64,000 bases of DNA from Winogradskyella eximia. Its GTDB lineage: Bacteria; Bacteroidota; Bacteroidia; Flavobacteriales; Flavobacteriaceae. How positions within the stretch are numbered: position 1 is the first letter of the stretch; the number at the start of each line of letters is the position of its first letter. The stretch is taken from the NCBI RefSeq assembly GCF_003386165.1, contig NZ_QRDV01000010.1, positions 109,297-173,296 of the forward strand. Reading direction: 5' to 3'. A program made the position numbers and the translations under genes. Below, piece by piece: positions 1 through 8,194 of this stretch. The notes under the pieces were generated by a model. It was given only the letters and a program-made list of their open reading frames with translations, searched no databases and had not been told where the DNA came from.

Positions 1-117
1 TAAGATTTTCTATAATTACCTAAGTCTGTTTGCATTACATTTTAATTTAATTTTTTATTCAATTTTTCCTTCTTCAATTGCTTTGTTCCCTATAAATTTA
101 AGGATTAAAACATACAA

Positions 118-549
118 ATGAAATTTGAAGACAGTAAATATTCTAAGCGTTTTGCATATAAAAAAGAAGTTTTTCCGTTTGGAACATTATATCTAACTAA
201 ATATTTTATTGTATCAGAATTAAATGAGGGTGTTCATGTCGATTACACAATTGCCGGTGAAATAATTTCAAGATGCAGTAAATATGTTCATAAGGGTGAT
301 AAAATCAGTTATATCGCTAATCGTTATAACTCATATTCTTTTAATCCTCAAATTTGGGTAGATTTTAATAACGAATATGACTTTTTAATTGCAACTGCCA
401 TTGTATCTTATTCAAATTTTAGCCATTTAAATGCTTCTTTAGAAAAACAATTTTTCAGTAAAAGTTTAAAACGATGCAAAAGTTTAGATGAAGCCATCAA
501 CTGGGTTATTAATCTAGATGAAATAACAAAAGTGACTAATCAAAGTTAA
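118..549 (+). CDS. Hypothetical protein, 143 aa
   Basis: I do not recognise a family. The product is a soluble protein of mixed alpha/beta character with many Tyr, Phe and Lys, no signal peptide and no membrane segment. The ATG at 118 follows an AT-rich stretch with no Shine-Dalgarno sequence, as is usual in Bacteroidota. Its stop codon lies inside the 3' end of the convergent RNase Z gene, so the two genes overlap tail to tail by 14 bases. The alternating beta/alpha pattern and a basic C-terminal helix suggest a small regulatory or STAS-like protein, but that is only a guess. Confidence 0.7.
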   Translation: MKFEDSKYSKRFAYKKEVFPFGTLYLTKYFIVSELNEGVHVDYTIAGEIISRCSKYVHKGDKISYIANRYNSYSFNPQIWVDFNNEYDFLIATAIVSYSNFSHLNASLEKQFFSKSLKRCKSLDEAINWVINLDEITKVTNQS

Positions 550-1444
550 AGACTTTCCCATCTTTAGCTAAAACGGTATGCTCAAATACAGTTTGTGCTT
601 CATTTTTAAACTCTTCATAGCCATTATAACGCGTGGAATAATGACCTAATATTAAGGTTTCTACATTTGCTTTTTTTGCAATAGTAGCGGCTTGCCTTGC
701 TGTACTATGCTTAGTAGGGACACAAAGATCTTCATTTTTATCTAAGAAAGTAGATTCATGATATAAAACAGTACAATCCTTTATTATAGGAATAATTTCC
801 TCATTATAAACTGTATCACTACAAAAAGCATAACTTTTAGCTGGCAAAGGATCTTTAGTCACTTTTTCATTTGCAATTAAAACACCGTCTTCATTTTCTA
901 CATCAAATCCTTGTTTTAATTTTCTAAAGTAAGCCTTATCTATATTGGCTTCATTCACTAAATTAATATCTAATTTACGTTCGTTTTCTTTCTCTTTAAA
1001 TAAAAAACCGTTGGTGTAAATTCGATGTTTTAGAGGTATAGTATGAACTTCAACTTTTTCATCTTCATATATAAGTTGCGACACTTTAGAACTTAACTCA
1101 TGAAAAATAAGCGGATAATTTGTCCAACTTGAAGATAATTTCATTTGAAGTGTTATCACTTCTTTAAGACCCTTTGGTGCATAAATATGAAGTTCTGTTT
1201 CTCTTGTTAACAGACTAAATGTATTCACTAAACCAACCAGTCCAAAATAATGGTCTCCATGAAGGTGCGAAATAAAAATATGCTTAATTCTAGAAAACTT
1301 TATTTTATTACGTCTCAATTCTACTTGCGTTCCTTCTCCACAATCAATTAAAAACATATTATTTTTAATCTCTAAAACCTGTGAAGTCGGATTGGTATTG
1401 GTACGTGGTGTTGCGCTATGGCAACCGAGAATGGTTAATTTCAT
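536..1444 (-). CDS. rnz: Ribonuclease Z
   Basis: RNase Z is a metallo-beta-lactamase endonuclease that trims 3' trailers of tRNA precursors in the cytoplasm. The zinc-binding motif HLHGDH is at residues 60-65, and the fold continues with the later metal ligands in the segments CSDT (about 208), HEST (about 229) and GHYS (about 267). The length of 302 residues is normal for the short bacterial form. The N-terminus (MKLTILGCHSATPR) matches the family start, which supports the ATG at 1444. The gene is last in a minus-strand run pyrR-pyrB-small ORF-rnz, 58 bases after its neighbour, so it is probably co-transcribed at least in part. Confidence 0.93.
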   Translation of the reverse strand: MKLTILGCHSATPRTNTNPTSQVLEIKNNMFLIDCGEGTQVELRRNKIKFSRIKHIFISHLHGDHYFGLVGLVNTFSLLTRETELHIYAPKGLKEVITLQMKLSSSWTNYPLIFHELSSKVSQLIYEDEKVEVHTIPLKHRIYTNGFLFKEKENERKLDINLVNEANIDKAYFRKLKQGFDVENEDGVLIANEKVTKDPLPAKSYAFCSDTVYNEEIIPIIKDCTVLYHESTFLDKNEDLCVPTKHSTARQAATIAKKANVETLILGHYSTRYNGYEEFKNEAQTVFEHTVLAKDGKVFNFD

Positions 1445-1502
1445 TAATTAATTTATGGGTTTAGAGTTTATAAATGGTATAAGATAAACTCATAAACTTC
1501 TT

Positions 1503-1835
1503 TTAAAATCCTAAATCGCGTTCCATATCTTCCATTTCAATTATATCGTATGCTTCTGTAATGGTTGGTACTACGACTATTTCGTCTGGCATTTGGTCTA
1601 AATCTACTTGATCAGATACCACAACAAAGCTTTTTTTATCTGCTCTGTGATTATTACTTAAGCGTAAAAATTCAATAATATCTTCTAGCGAAATTTTATC
1701 TAAGCTCGATAACCTAATAATTAGATGGTAGTTTTTATACTTATCGTATGCCTGCTCTATATTGTTCACTAAAGTTTTTACTGACGCCTTCTCTTGAGCG
1801 ATTATGGTAATATTACCGTCTCTATCTATAATCAT
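1503..1835 (-). CDS. Small STAS-like protein, 110 aa
   Basis: A short acidic soluble protein with regular beta/alpha alternation: an N-terminal beta hairpin (MIIDRDGNITII), a helix, a beta strand (HLIIRLSSL), a helix, a strand (SFVVVSD) and a C-terminal acidic helix. This order resembles STAS or anti-sigma-antagonist-like folds, but I see no conserved phosphorylatable Ser in the expected loop. It lacks any HxHxDH motif, so it is not itself an RNase Z in spite of its neighbour. It starts three bases after the pyrB stop, which implies translational coupling with pyrB. Its function is unknown. Confidence 0.75.
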   Translation of the reverse strand: MIIDRDGNITIIAQEKASVKTLVNNIEQAYDKYKNYHLIIRLSSLDKISLEDIIEFLRLSNNHRADKKSFVVVSDQVDLDQMPDEIVVVPTITEAYDIIEMEDMERDLGF

Positions 1836-1838
1836 AAT

Positions 1839-2768
1839 CTATTGTTTTATTTTAGAAGCTAACAGATAAATAACGGCCATTCTAACAGCGACACCATTTT
1901 CTACTTGATTTAAGATGATGGCTTGTTTAGAATCTGCGACATCACTTGTAATCTCCACACCTCTATTTATAGGTCCAGGATGCATAATCACAATTTCTTT
2001 ATCTAAGCTATCTAATAGTTCTTTATTAACTCCAAATTGTTGTGTGTATTCTCTAGTTGAAGGAAAATAACTAATATCCATACGTTCATTTTGTACTCTA
2101 AGCATATTAGCAACATCGCACCATTCTAAAGCTTTTTTTAAATTGGTTTCTACTTTCACTCCTAAATCTTTAATGTATTTAGGTAATAATGTTTTTGGTC
2201 CACAGACCATGACATTGGCTCCTTGGAGTTGTAACGCGTATATATTTGAAAGCGCTACTCTACTATGTAAAATATCACCTACAATAACCACATTTTTCCC
2301 TTTAACACTTCCTAATTTCTCTCTAATGGAATAAGAATCTAATAAGGCTTGTGTAGGATGCTCATGTGCGCCATCACCTGCATTTATAATACTAGCATTA
2401 ACATGTTTAGACAAAAACACTCCAGCTCCTGGATTAGGATGACGCATAACCACCATATCTACTTTCATAGACAAGATATTGTTAACTGTATCTATAAGGG
2501 TTTCCCCTTTTTTTACTGAAGATTGTGATGCTGAAAAATTAATAACATCTGCCGATAATCGTTTTTCTGCTAACTCAAAAGACAATTTTGTTCTTGTTGA
2601 ATTTTCAAAAAATAAATTTGCAATAGTAATATCTCTAAGTGATGGTACTTTTTTTATGGGTCTATTAATAACCTCTTTAAACTGATCTGCAGTTTCAAAA
2701 ATAAGGTCGATATCTTGTTTAGTAAGATATTTAATTCCTAATAAGTGATTGACACTTAATTCGCTCAT
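1839..2768 (-). CDS. pyrB: Aspartate carbamoyltransferase catalytic chain
   Basis: This enzyme condenses carbamoyl phosphate with aspartate, the committed step of pyrimidine synthesis. The carbamoyl-phosphate loop STRTKLSFE starts at residue 57, HPTQALLD follows at about 137, and HPGPINRG lies near 265, all typical of PyrB rather than ornithine carbamoyltransferase. The length of 309 residues is standard for the catalytic chain, and no pyrI regulatory gene is next to it. It follows pyrR on the same strand with a 102-base gap that holds short repeats, and it is followed at three bases by a small ORF. The PyrR protein encoded just upstream is the likely regulator. Confidence 0.97.
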   Translation of the reverse strand: MSELSVNHLLGIKYLTKQDIDLIFETADQFKEVINRPIKKVPSLRDITIANLFFENSTRTKLSFELAEKRLSADVINFSASQSSVKKGETLIDTVNNILSMKVDMVVMRHPNPGAGVFLSKHVNASIINAGDGAHEHPTQALLDSYSIREKLGSVKGKNVVIVGDILHSRVALSNIYALQLQGANVMVCGPKTLLPKYIKDLGVKVETNLKKALEWCDVANMLRVQNERMDISYFPSTREYTQQFGVNKELLDSLDKEIVIMHPGPINRGVEITSDVADSKQAIILNQVENGVAVRMAVIYLLASKIKQ

Positions 2769-2783
2769 TTTGTTTTGCTTTAT

Positions 2784-2809
2784 TTAGCTTTTGGCTATTA
2801 GCTTTTGGC
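2784..2809. repeat. 12-bp direct repeat between pyrR and pyrB
   Basis: The sequence TTAGCTTTTGGC occurs at 2784-2795 and again at 2798-2809, two bases apart. It lies 16-41 bases upstream of the pyrB start on the minus strand, in the untranslated spacer after pyrR. Confidence 0.85.
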
Positions 2810-2833
2810 CTTTAGCGATTCATTTTTATTTTT

Positions 2834-2863
2834 CAAATTCAAATTCAAGTTCGAGTTCGAGTT
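2834..2863. repeat. Degenerate hexanucleotide repeat between pyrR and pyrB
   Basis: Five consecutive six-base units read CAAATT, CAAATT, CAAGTT, CGAGTT, CGAGTT on the plus strand. The array lies 8 bases past the end of pyrR and 66 bases before pyrB. It looks like a decayed microsatellite. It creates a low-complexity open frame on the plus strand (Phe-Lys-Phe-Glu repeats) that I regard as non-coding. Confidence 0.85.
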
Positions 2864-2870
2864 CATCTTC

Positions 2871-3410
2871 TTATTTATTTACCAAATAAACGGCATCTTC
2901 ACCTTCATTTTCAACCCACTTTACTTTTACTTTTTGGTTGTCTATAGCATCTACTTGTCGTCCTCTATAATTAGGTTGAATAGGTAAATGTCGACTAAAG
3001 CGTCTATCTATTAAGGTTAATAACTCTATATCTTTTGGTCTTCCGAAAGATTGAATTGCTGTAAGCGCAGACCTAATACTTCTACCTGTATATAAAACAT
3101 CGTCAATAAAAACCACATTTTTATCTTCAACTATAAAATCTATAATCGTTGTATTTGCTTCTAAGGGTTTATCTCCTCTTCTAAAATCATCTCTAAAAAA
3201 CGTAATATCTAAATGTCCGAGTTTAATATTTTTAATCTTGTAATCCTCAGTTAGTATCTGCGCTAAACGATCTGCTAAAAATTTGCCTCGTGGTTGAATA
3301 CCAATTAATACAGTTTCAGAAAAATCATCGTGATTTTCAATGAGTTGACAAGCCAATCTGTGAAGGGTAATATTGACTTCTTTAGAGTTAAGTAGTACTT
3401 TGTGACTCAT
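2871..3410 (-). CDS. pyrR: PyrR: pyrimidine operon regulator / uracil phosphoribosyltransferase
   Basis: PyrR proteins bind pyr mRNA in some bacteria and have weak uracil phosphoribosyltransferase activity. The PRPP-binding signature FIDDVLYTGRSIRSA is at residues 101-115, and RGKFLADRLA and the DITFFRDDF segment (about 68-76) are characteristic of PyrR rather than Upp. The length of 179 residues is standard. It is the first gene of the unit pyrR-pyrB-STAS-like-rnz. A clear promoter lies 26-55 bases upstream, giving a leader of only about 20 bases. That leaves no room for a classical PyrR attenuator before pyrR itself, so any attenuation would have to act in the pyrR-pyrB gap. Confidence 0.95.
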   Translation of the reverse strand: MSHKVLLNSKEVNITLHRLACQLIENHDDFSETVLIGIQPRGKFLADRLAQILTEDYKIKNIKLGHLDITFFRDDFRRGDKPLEANTTIIDFIVEDKNVVFIDDVLYTGRSIRSALTAIQSFGRPKDIELLTLIDRRFSRHLPIQPNYRGRQVDAIDNQKVKVKWVENEGEDAVYLVNK

Positions 3411-3435
3411 ATGGTTTCCAAACGTTGTTGGCTTA

Positions 3436-3465
3436 CAAAGTTAGGATAAATTATTTTGTTGACAA
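3436..3465 (-). promoter_or_regulatory. pyrR promoter (Bacteroidota type)
   Basis: On the minus strand the -7 element TAACTTTG (3436-3443) is a perfect TAnnTTTG, preceded after exactly 19 bases by TTG (3463-3465). Transcription should start near 3429, about 20 bases before the pyrR ATG. Confidence 0.75.
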
Positions 3466-3521
3466 TACTTTTTTCTTGCAAAGGCAGTGTACTGTATAGA
3501 CAAACAAACTACGGTATAAAA

Positions 3522-3548
3522 AAAGCCTCTCGAAAATCGAGAGGCTTT
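3522..3548 (-). terminator. Rho-independent terminator of rpsA
   Basis: A perfect 12-bp stem (AAAGCCTCTCGA paired with TCGAGAGGCTTT) with a three-base loop. On the minus strand it is followed by a run of seven T. It lies 24 bases past the rpsA stop and insulates rpsA from the pyrR promoter. Confidence 0.92.
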
Positions 3549-3571
3549 AGTTTATTTAAAATTCGAGGAAA

Positions 3572-5401
3572 TTATTTCTTCCCGTCCATTTTATCTTTAA
3601 GAGCTTGTAAAGCATCATTTGCGTCACCTAAAGTTGGTTTAGCTTCAGCCGCTTGAGCTTCTTGCTTTCTTACAGCTTGCTTAACGATTTTAGCTTCTTC
3701 TTCTCTAAATACTGCTGTATGAGATGCTACAACACGTTTGAATTCTTTATTAAATTCAATGATCTTGAATTCTGCTTCTTCACCTTTACCAAGTTTAGAA
3801 CCATCTTCTTTCTCTAAATGACGTGCTGGTACAAAGGCAACGATATCTTCGTTAAAATCAATTGTTGCTCCTTTATCTACCATCTCTGTAATAGCTGCTT
3901 TATGAACTGTATCTAAAGCGAATTCAGTTTCATATTTATCCCAAGGGTTTTCCTCAGTTTGTTTGTGACCTAAAGATAATTTACGTCCTTCAACATCTAA
4001 TTCTAATACAACTACATCTAAAGTATCACCTACGTTACAGAACTCAGATGGATGCTTAATTTTCTTAGTCCAAGATAAATCTGAGATATAAATTAATCCG
4101 TCGATACCTTCTTCTAATTCAACAAAAACACCAAAGTTTGTAAAGTTACGTACAATACCTGAGTGCTTAGAACCTACAGGATACTTAGTAGTAATATCAG
4201 TCCATGGATCTGGCGTTAATTGCTTAATACCAAGAGACATTTTACGATCTTCTCTATCTAAAGTTAAGATAACAGCATCGATTTCATCACCTACAGTTAC
4301 GAAATCTTGAGCAGAACGTAAATGCGTAGACCAAGACATTTCACTTACGTGAACTAAGCCTTCTACACCTTCTTCTACTTCAACAAAAGCACCGTAATCA
4401 GCGATAACTACTACTTTACCTTTTACTTTATCTCCAACTTTTACAGTTTCACCTAAAGCTTCCCAAGGATGCTTAGATAATTGCTTAAGACCTAATTGGA
4501 TTCTTGATTTGTTTTCATCAAAATCAAGGATTACAACATTTAATTTCTGATCTAACTCAACAATCTCATTTGGATGGTTGATACGAGACCATGATAAATC
4601 TGTAATGTGAACTAAACCATCTACACCACCTAAATCGATAAACACACCATAAGAAGTAATATTTTTTACAATACCTTCTAATACTTGTCCTTTTTCTAGT
4701 TGACCAATGATTTCTTTCTTTTGTTCTTCAATATCAGCTTCAATAAGAGCTTTATGAGAAACTACTATGTTTTTGAATTCGTGGTTGATTTTCACAACTT
4801 TAAATTCCATAGTTTTATTTACGTACTGATCGTAATCTCTAATAGGCTTCACATCGATTTGAGAACCTGGTAAGAAAGCTTCTATACCAAATACATCTAC
4901 GATCATACCACCTTTAGTTCTACATTTTACAAAACCGTTAACGATTTCGCCAGTATCATGTGCATTGTTTACACGATCCCATGCTTTGATTACTCTCGCT
5001 TTTCTGTGAGATAATACTAATTGACCAGTTGCATCTTCACGCACATCAATTAATACTTCAACTTTGTCACCTACAGCTAAGTTAGGGTTGTAACGGAACT
5101 CATTAAGAGAAATTACACCTTCAGACTTTGCGTTAATGTCAATAATTGCATCACGATCTGTGATTGTAATTACAGTACCTTCTACTACTTCGTCATCTAA
5201 AGTGTCAACGAAATTTTCTGATACTAATTTTTCGAACTCTTCTAATTTAGTGTCTTCAACTTGCTCAATTCCTTCTTCGAATTTGTGCCAATCGAACTCT
5301 TTTAAGAATTTTTCTGGATTTGCTTGTGCTTCAGAGATCACTGGAGCTTTTACTGCTTCAGTTGCTTCAACTTCAGCTTGATTTGTTTCTTTTTCAGACA
5401 T
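3572..5401 (-). CDS. rpsA: 30S ribosomal protein S1
   Basis: S1 binds mRNA on the 30S subunit and helps initiation. The 609-residue product has about six S1 (OB-fold) repeats between residues 70 and 565, visible as recurring blocks such as GxVxxITSYGVFIDLGGVDGLVHITDLSW and GAFVEVEEGVEGLVHVSEMSW-like segments. An acidic N-terminal extension (1-65) and a charged Ala/Lys-rich tail complete it. The start at 5401 is fixed by the family-typical MSEKE-type N-terminus. No Shine-Dalgarno sequence precedes it. It is monocistronic with its own promoter, a leader of about 115 bases containing an inverted repeat, and a strong terminator. Confidence 0.97.
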   Translation of the reverse strand: MSEKETNQAEVEATEAVKAPVISEAQANPEKFLKEFDWHKFEEGIEQVEDTKLEEFEKLVSENFVDTLDDEVVEGTVITITDRDAIIDINAKSEGVISLNEFRYNPNLAVGDKVEVLIDVREDATGQLVLSHRKARVIKAWDRVNNAHDTGEIVNGFVKCRTKGGMIVDVFGIEAFLPGSQIDVKPIRDYDQYVNKTMEFKVVKINHEFKNIVVSHKALIEADIEEQKKEIIGQLEKGQVLEGIVKNITSYGVFIDLGGVDGLVHITDLSWSRINHPNEIVELDQKLNVVILDFDENKSRIQLGLKQLSKHPWEALGETVKVGDKVKGKVVVIADYGAFVEVEEGVEGLVHVSEMSWSTHLRSAQDFVTVGDEIDAVILTLDREDRKMSLGIKQLTPDPWTDITTKYPVGSKHSGIVRNFTNFGVFVELEEGIDGLIYISDLSWTKKIKHPSEFCNVGDTLDVVVLELDVEGRKLSLGHKQTEENPWDKYETEFALDTVHKAAITEMVDKGATIDFNEDIVAFVPARHLEKEDGSKLGKGEEAEFKIIEFNKEFKRVVASHTAVFREEEAKIVKQAVRKQEAQAAEAKPTLGDANDALQALKDKMDGKK

Positions 5402-5421
5402 GTGCTGAATAATAATTTGTA

Positions 5422-5462
5422 TTCTGTAGTTTTTTGAAAGATTCGCGAAAAAATCTACAGAA
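5422..5462 (-). promoter_or_regulatory. Inverted repeat in the rpsA leader
   Basis: Eight-base arms TTCTGTAG (5422-5429) and CTACAGAA (5455-5462) flank a 25-base loop that contains the palindrome TTCGCGAA (5442-5449). In the rpsA mRNA this hairpin would sit about 21 bases before the start codon, a position suited to translational autoregulation by S1. The role is inferred; the pairing is seen. Confidence 0.55.
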
Positions 5463-5521
5463 GATATTAATTAAATTGTTTTTATTTCCTTTTACTTTCT
5501 TTAATCCGCTAAAAAGGTCTG

Positions 5522-5553
5522 CAAAAGTACAACATTTATAAGGTTTTACAAAA
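5522..5553 (-). promoter_or_regulatory. rpsA promoter (Bacteroidota type)
   Basis: On the minus strand a perfect -7 element TACTTTTG (5522-5529) follows TTTTG (5549-5553) after 19 bases. The expected transcription start is near 5515, about 115 bases before the rpsA ATG. Confidence 0.75.
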
Positions 5554-5960
5554 CATATTTATTTAAAAATAGTATAGCGCTATTACCTATGCTAAAATCG
5601 AATATAAAACTAGTATTGTATAAACACAACACATTGATTATATATTAATTATGCTATTACATTAAATTTAGTCCAAACTCATAAATGATATAAAAATGAT
5701 TACCTTTTATGGTTTAATTATCTATGTAATTCTTTAGTTAAATCGAAGAAGATTCTAATCGTTAATTATCATTAGGTAATATATTTTATAATATGCCTAT
5801 TATAATAAGTGCTTTTTATAGATATAATTAAAATAAAAGTGACTTAAGTCTATATTTTGTTTCTCACTAATAAGAATATCAAAATGATGCTTTATTGCAT
5901 AAAACTTGGCACATATTTTGGTATATTTACAATACTATTAACAATTAAAATATTAGAACA
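5554..5960. other. AT-rich intergenic region between rpsA and the BON-LysM gene
   Basis: No gene seen. The right end carries a possible plus-strand promoter for the BON-LysM gene (TTG at 5895-5897 or 5906-5908, with TA-rich -7-like sequence TATATTTA at 5922-5929), but the spacing is not ideal. The rest is AT-rich sequence without clear structure. Confidence 0.5.
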
Positions 5961-6338
5961 ATGGTTAAAGCAAAATACCAAGGCGTATTAGACTTAGGAG
6001 AAAAATTAAACATTCAGAATGGTGATGTTAGTGAAAAAGAGGGTGTACTTCAAGTAAAAGGTACAGCTGCTACACAATACGATAAAAACTTAATCTGGGA
6101 TAAGATCAAAGAAGTTGGTGGAGATAATCCTGCTGATATTATGGCAGATATTAAAGTAGCTGATGAATCAGTTTACGCAAGACATACTGTAGTTTCTGGT
6201 GAAACTTTAGGTAAAATTGCTAAACAATATTATGGTGAGCCAGGTAAATATCAAAAAATATTTCAAGCTAATACTGACATTTTAAAGAATCCAGATGTTA
6301 TTCATCCTGGTCAGGAATTAATTATTCCTAATCTTTAA
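5961..6338 (+). CDS. lysM: BON-LysM domain protein (Kbp/YgaU-like)
   Basis: A 125-residue protein with an N-terminal BON-like domain (about 10-70) and a C-terminal LysM domain (about 75-124, with the typical HTVVSGETLGKIAKQYYG start and VIHPGQELIIP end). This architecture is that of E. coli Kbp (YgaU), a cytoplasmic potassium-binding protein. There is no signal peptide, which fits a cytoplasmic location and argues against a peptidoglycan-binding role. It is monocistronic, ending in a bidirectional terminator shared with the convergent cmk gene. Confidence 0.88.
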   Translation: MVKAKYQGVLDLGEKLNIQNGDVSEKEGVLQVKGTAATQYDKNLIWDKIKEVGGDNPADIMADIKVADESVYARHTVVSGETLGKIAKQYYGEPGKYQKIFQANTDILKNPDVIHPGQELIIPNL

Positions 6339-6357
6339 TAAGGAAACAGACATTTTT

Positions 6358-6386
6358 AAAAAGCGACTTTAGAGTCGCTTTTTTTA
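6358..6386. terminator. Bidirectional terminator between lysM and cmk
   Basis: Stem AAAAAGCGACT (6358-6368) and AGTCGCTTTTT (6373-6383) with a four-base loop TTAG. It has a T run on the plus strand and five T on the minus strand, and so can serve both convergent genes. Confidence 0.88.
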
Positions 6387-7073
6387 TTTAGAAATAATTT
6401 GATTTGCTTTTTCAATCAATGTATTCAATTGCTCATCTATTGTTAAATCAGAATTATCAATTTCTATAGCATCTTCTGCTTTTACAAGTGGCGAATCTTC
6501 TCTTGTAGAATCGATATGATCTCTAGTAGTTACATTTTCTAAAACATCTTCGTAGCTTAAGTTATGGCCACGCTCTAATAATTCTTTATAACGACGTTTG
6601 GCACGTGTTTCTGCAGAGGCTGTCATAAAGATTTTTAATTCGGCATTAGGAAAAACAACAGTTCCAATATCTCTTCCATCCATTACAATACCTCTATCTT
6701 TTCCCATGAGTTGTTGTTGCTCTACTAATTTGCGTCTTACTTCAGATAAAGTTGCCACAGGACTCACATATTTTGAAACTCTAAGTGTTCTAATTTCGGC
6801 TTCTATATTTTTACCATTTAAATACACTTCTGCAAAACCAGCGGCTTCATTAAACTTAAAAGTGATACTAATATCTCCTAGCCTATCAATTAAGGCAGCT
6901 TCATTAAAAAAATCTTCTCCAATAAATTCATTTTCAAGCGCAAAATAAGTGACCGCTCTATACATTGCTCCAGTATCTACATAGATATAATTAAGCTCTT
7001 TAGCTAGTTGTTTAGCAACTGTACTCTTTCCTGTGGAAGAAAAACCGTCTATTGCAATGATAATTTTATTCAT
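6384..7073 (-). CDS. cmk: Cytidylate kinase
   Basis: Phosphorylates CMP and dCMP in pyrimidine nucleotide supply. The P-loop GFSSTGKS is at residues 10-17 from the ATG at 7073. YVDTGAMYRAVT and the MDGRDIGTVVFPNAELKIFMTA block are diagnostic of Cmk. A longer reading frame to 7106 exists, but it would overlap the upstream porQ stop and add 11 residues absent from the family, so MNKIIIAIDG is taken as the start (229 residues). It follows porQ by 16 bases on the same strand. Confidence 0.95.
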   Translation of the reverse strand: MNKIIIAIDGFSSTGKSTVAKQLAKELNYIYVDTGAMYRAVTYFALENEFIGEDFFNEAALIDRLGDISITFKFNEAAGFAEVYLNGKNIEAEIRTLRVSKYVSPVATLSEVRRKLVEQQQLMGKDRGIVMDGRDIGTVVFPNAELKIFMTASAETRAKRRYKELLERGHNLSYEDVLENVTTRDHIDSTREDSPLVKAEDAIEIDNSDLTIDEQLNTLIEKANQIISK

Positions 7074-7089
7074 TATAAATGTGTTTAAT

Positions 7090-8121
7090 TTATCTTCGTC
7101 TACCATCTAAATCAATCTGCAGTCCGAAAAAACTAGTATTTGAAGCACTTGTATATCTTGCATGCGTATAACTAAATCGCATATTATTAATTTTAATTCC
7201 TACACCTACTGAGAGTCCAGAAAAATTTCTTTGATCCTCAATTCTTAGCTCTTCTGCACGTCTAAAATTATAACCTAATCGGATATTAAAACCTCCTTCC
7301 GGAAATAATTCAGCTCCCAAGATAAGATGACGCAAGCCTTTATTAAAAAAACTAACCTTCTCTTCTGTTTGGTTGCCATCTAAATCTGTTGTTGCTCTAG
7401 CCGGATTAGAGACTCCTATAGGCCATTTTTGCAAATTCTCTAATGTTAAATGCCAACGTAATGGCACATTCTCTAGAGTTTGAGACATTCCAAAATTAAT
7501 TTCAAATGGCAATGGTTCATGTTGTCCTGCATAGGTAGAAAACTGAGTTCCCACATTTCTTACTGTTAAGGCTGCATGGAAATCTAGCTTTTCATTAATA
7601 TACATGGCTCCAAAATCGAAGGCGCCTCCTACAGAGTTATATTGTTCTAAAAGCGATGTTATAATTTTTAAATTAGCACCAATGTAAAAATCGGTGTAAG
7701 GAATATTGTAGTTGTAACCAAAAGATATAGCCGTCTCGTTTCCATTAAAGGATCCTGTAGAATTACCACTTACATCATAACCATCAAAAGAACCATAATT
7801 GATATAAGTGACTCCAAAATGAAAAGTTTGTACATGCCTATCCCAAGTATAAGCGTAAGCTGCTGTTCCGTAACTAATTCCACCTAAATAGCTCGAATAA
7901 TTAACCGCTAACTGATTGTTCATCTTCCAATTAATAGAAGCCGGATTGTAAAGTGCTTCAGTAACATCGTGATCAAAATTAGTTATAATTTTACCACCTA
8001 AAGCAGCCTGTCTCGGTGAAGATACTAAATTAAGAAATTGATAGGTAGATTCCCCACCCAATTGCGCAAACGCAGGCAATGCCAAAAGCATAATAAATAA
8101 GGTAAGAATCCTCTTAATCAT
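7090..8121 (-). CDS. porQ: Type IX secretion system protein PorQ
   Basis: PorQ is an outer-membrane beta-barrel of the FadL/PorV type, linked to the attachment complex of type IX secretion in Bacteroidota. The product has a signal peptide (residues 1-19, ending PAFAQ), the family N-terminus GGESTYQFLNLVSSPRQAALGG and alternating aromatic beta strands up to the C-terminus (343 residues). Its neighbours lon, LysM protein and cmk are on the same strand. The secreted endonuclease at 35.6-38.8 kb carries a sorting tail that this system would recognise. Confidence 0.92.
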   Translation of the reverse strand: MIKRILTLFIMLLALPAFAQLGGESTYQFLNLVSSPRQAALGGKIITNFDHDVTEALYNPASINWKMNNQLAVNYSSYLGGISYGTAAYAYTWDRHVQTFHFGVTYINYGSFDGYDVSGNSTGSFNGNETAISFGYNYNIPYTDFYIGANLKIITSLLEQYNSVGGAFDFGAMYINEKLDFHAALTVRNVGTQFSTYAGQHEPLPFEINFGMSQTLENVPLRWHLTLENLQKWPIGVSNPARATTDLDGNQTEEKVSFFNKGLRHLILGAELFPEGGFNIRLGYNFRRAEELRIEDQRNFSGLSVGVGIKINNMRFSYTHARYTSASNTSFFGLQIDLDGRRR

Positions 8122-8194
8122 AGATTTTGCAAAATAACTAAATCTATCTTAAAACGACGATATGATTTTTTTATTTTTTCAGTCGAAAATTTTT

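Noticed and set aside
93..100. TAAATTTA as a promoter for the first gene
   Set aside because: One mismatch and no TTG at a suitable distance (the nearest is 12 bases away).
2805..2987. Plus-strand open frame rich in Phe, Lys and Glu repeats
   Set aside because: It is created by the hexamer repeat between pyrR and pyrB and runs over the end of pyrR on the other strand; it has no start signal and no protein-like composition.
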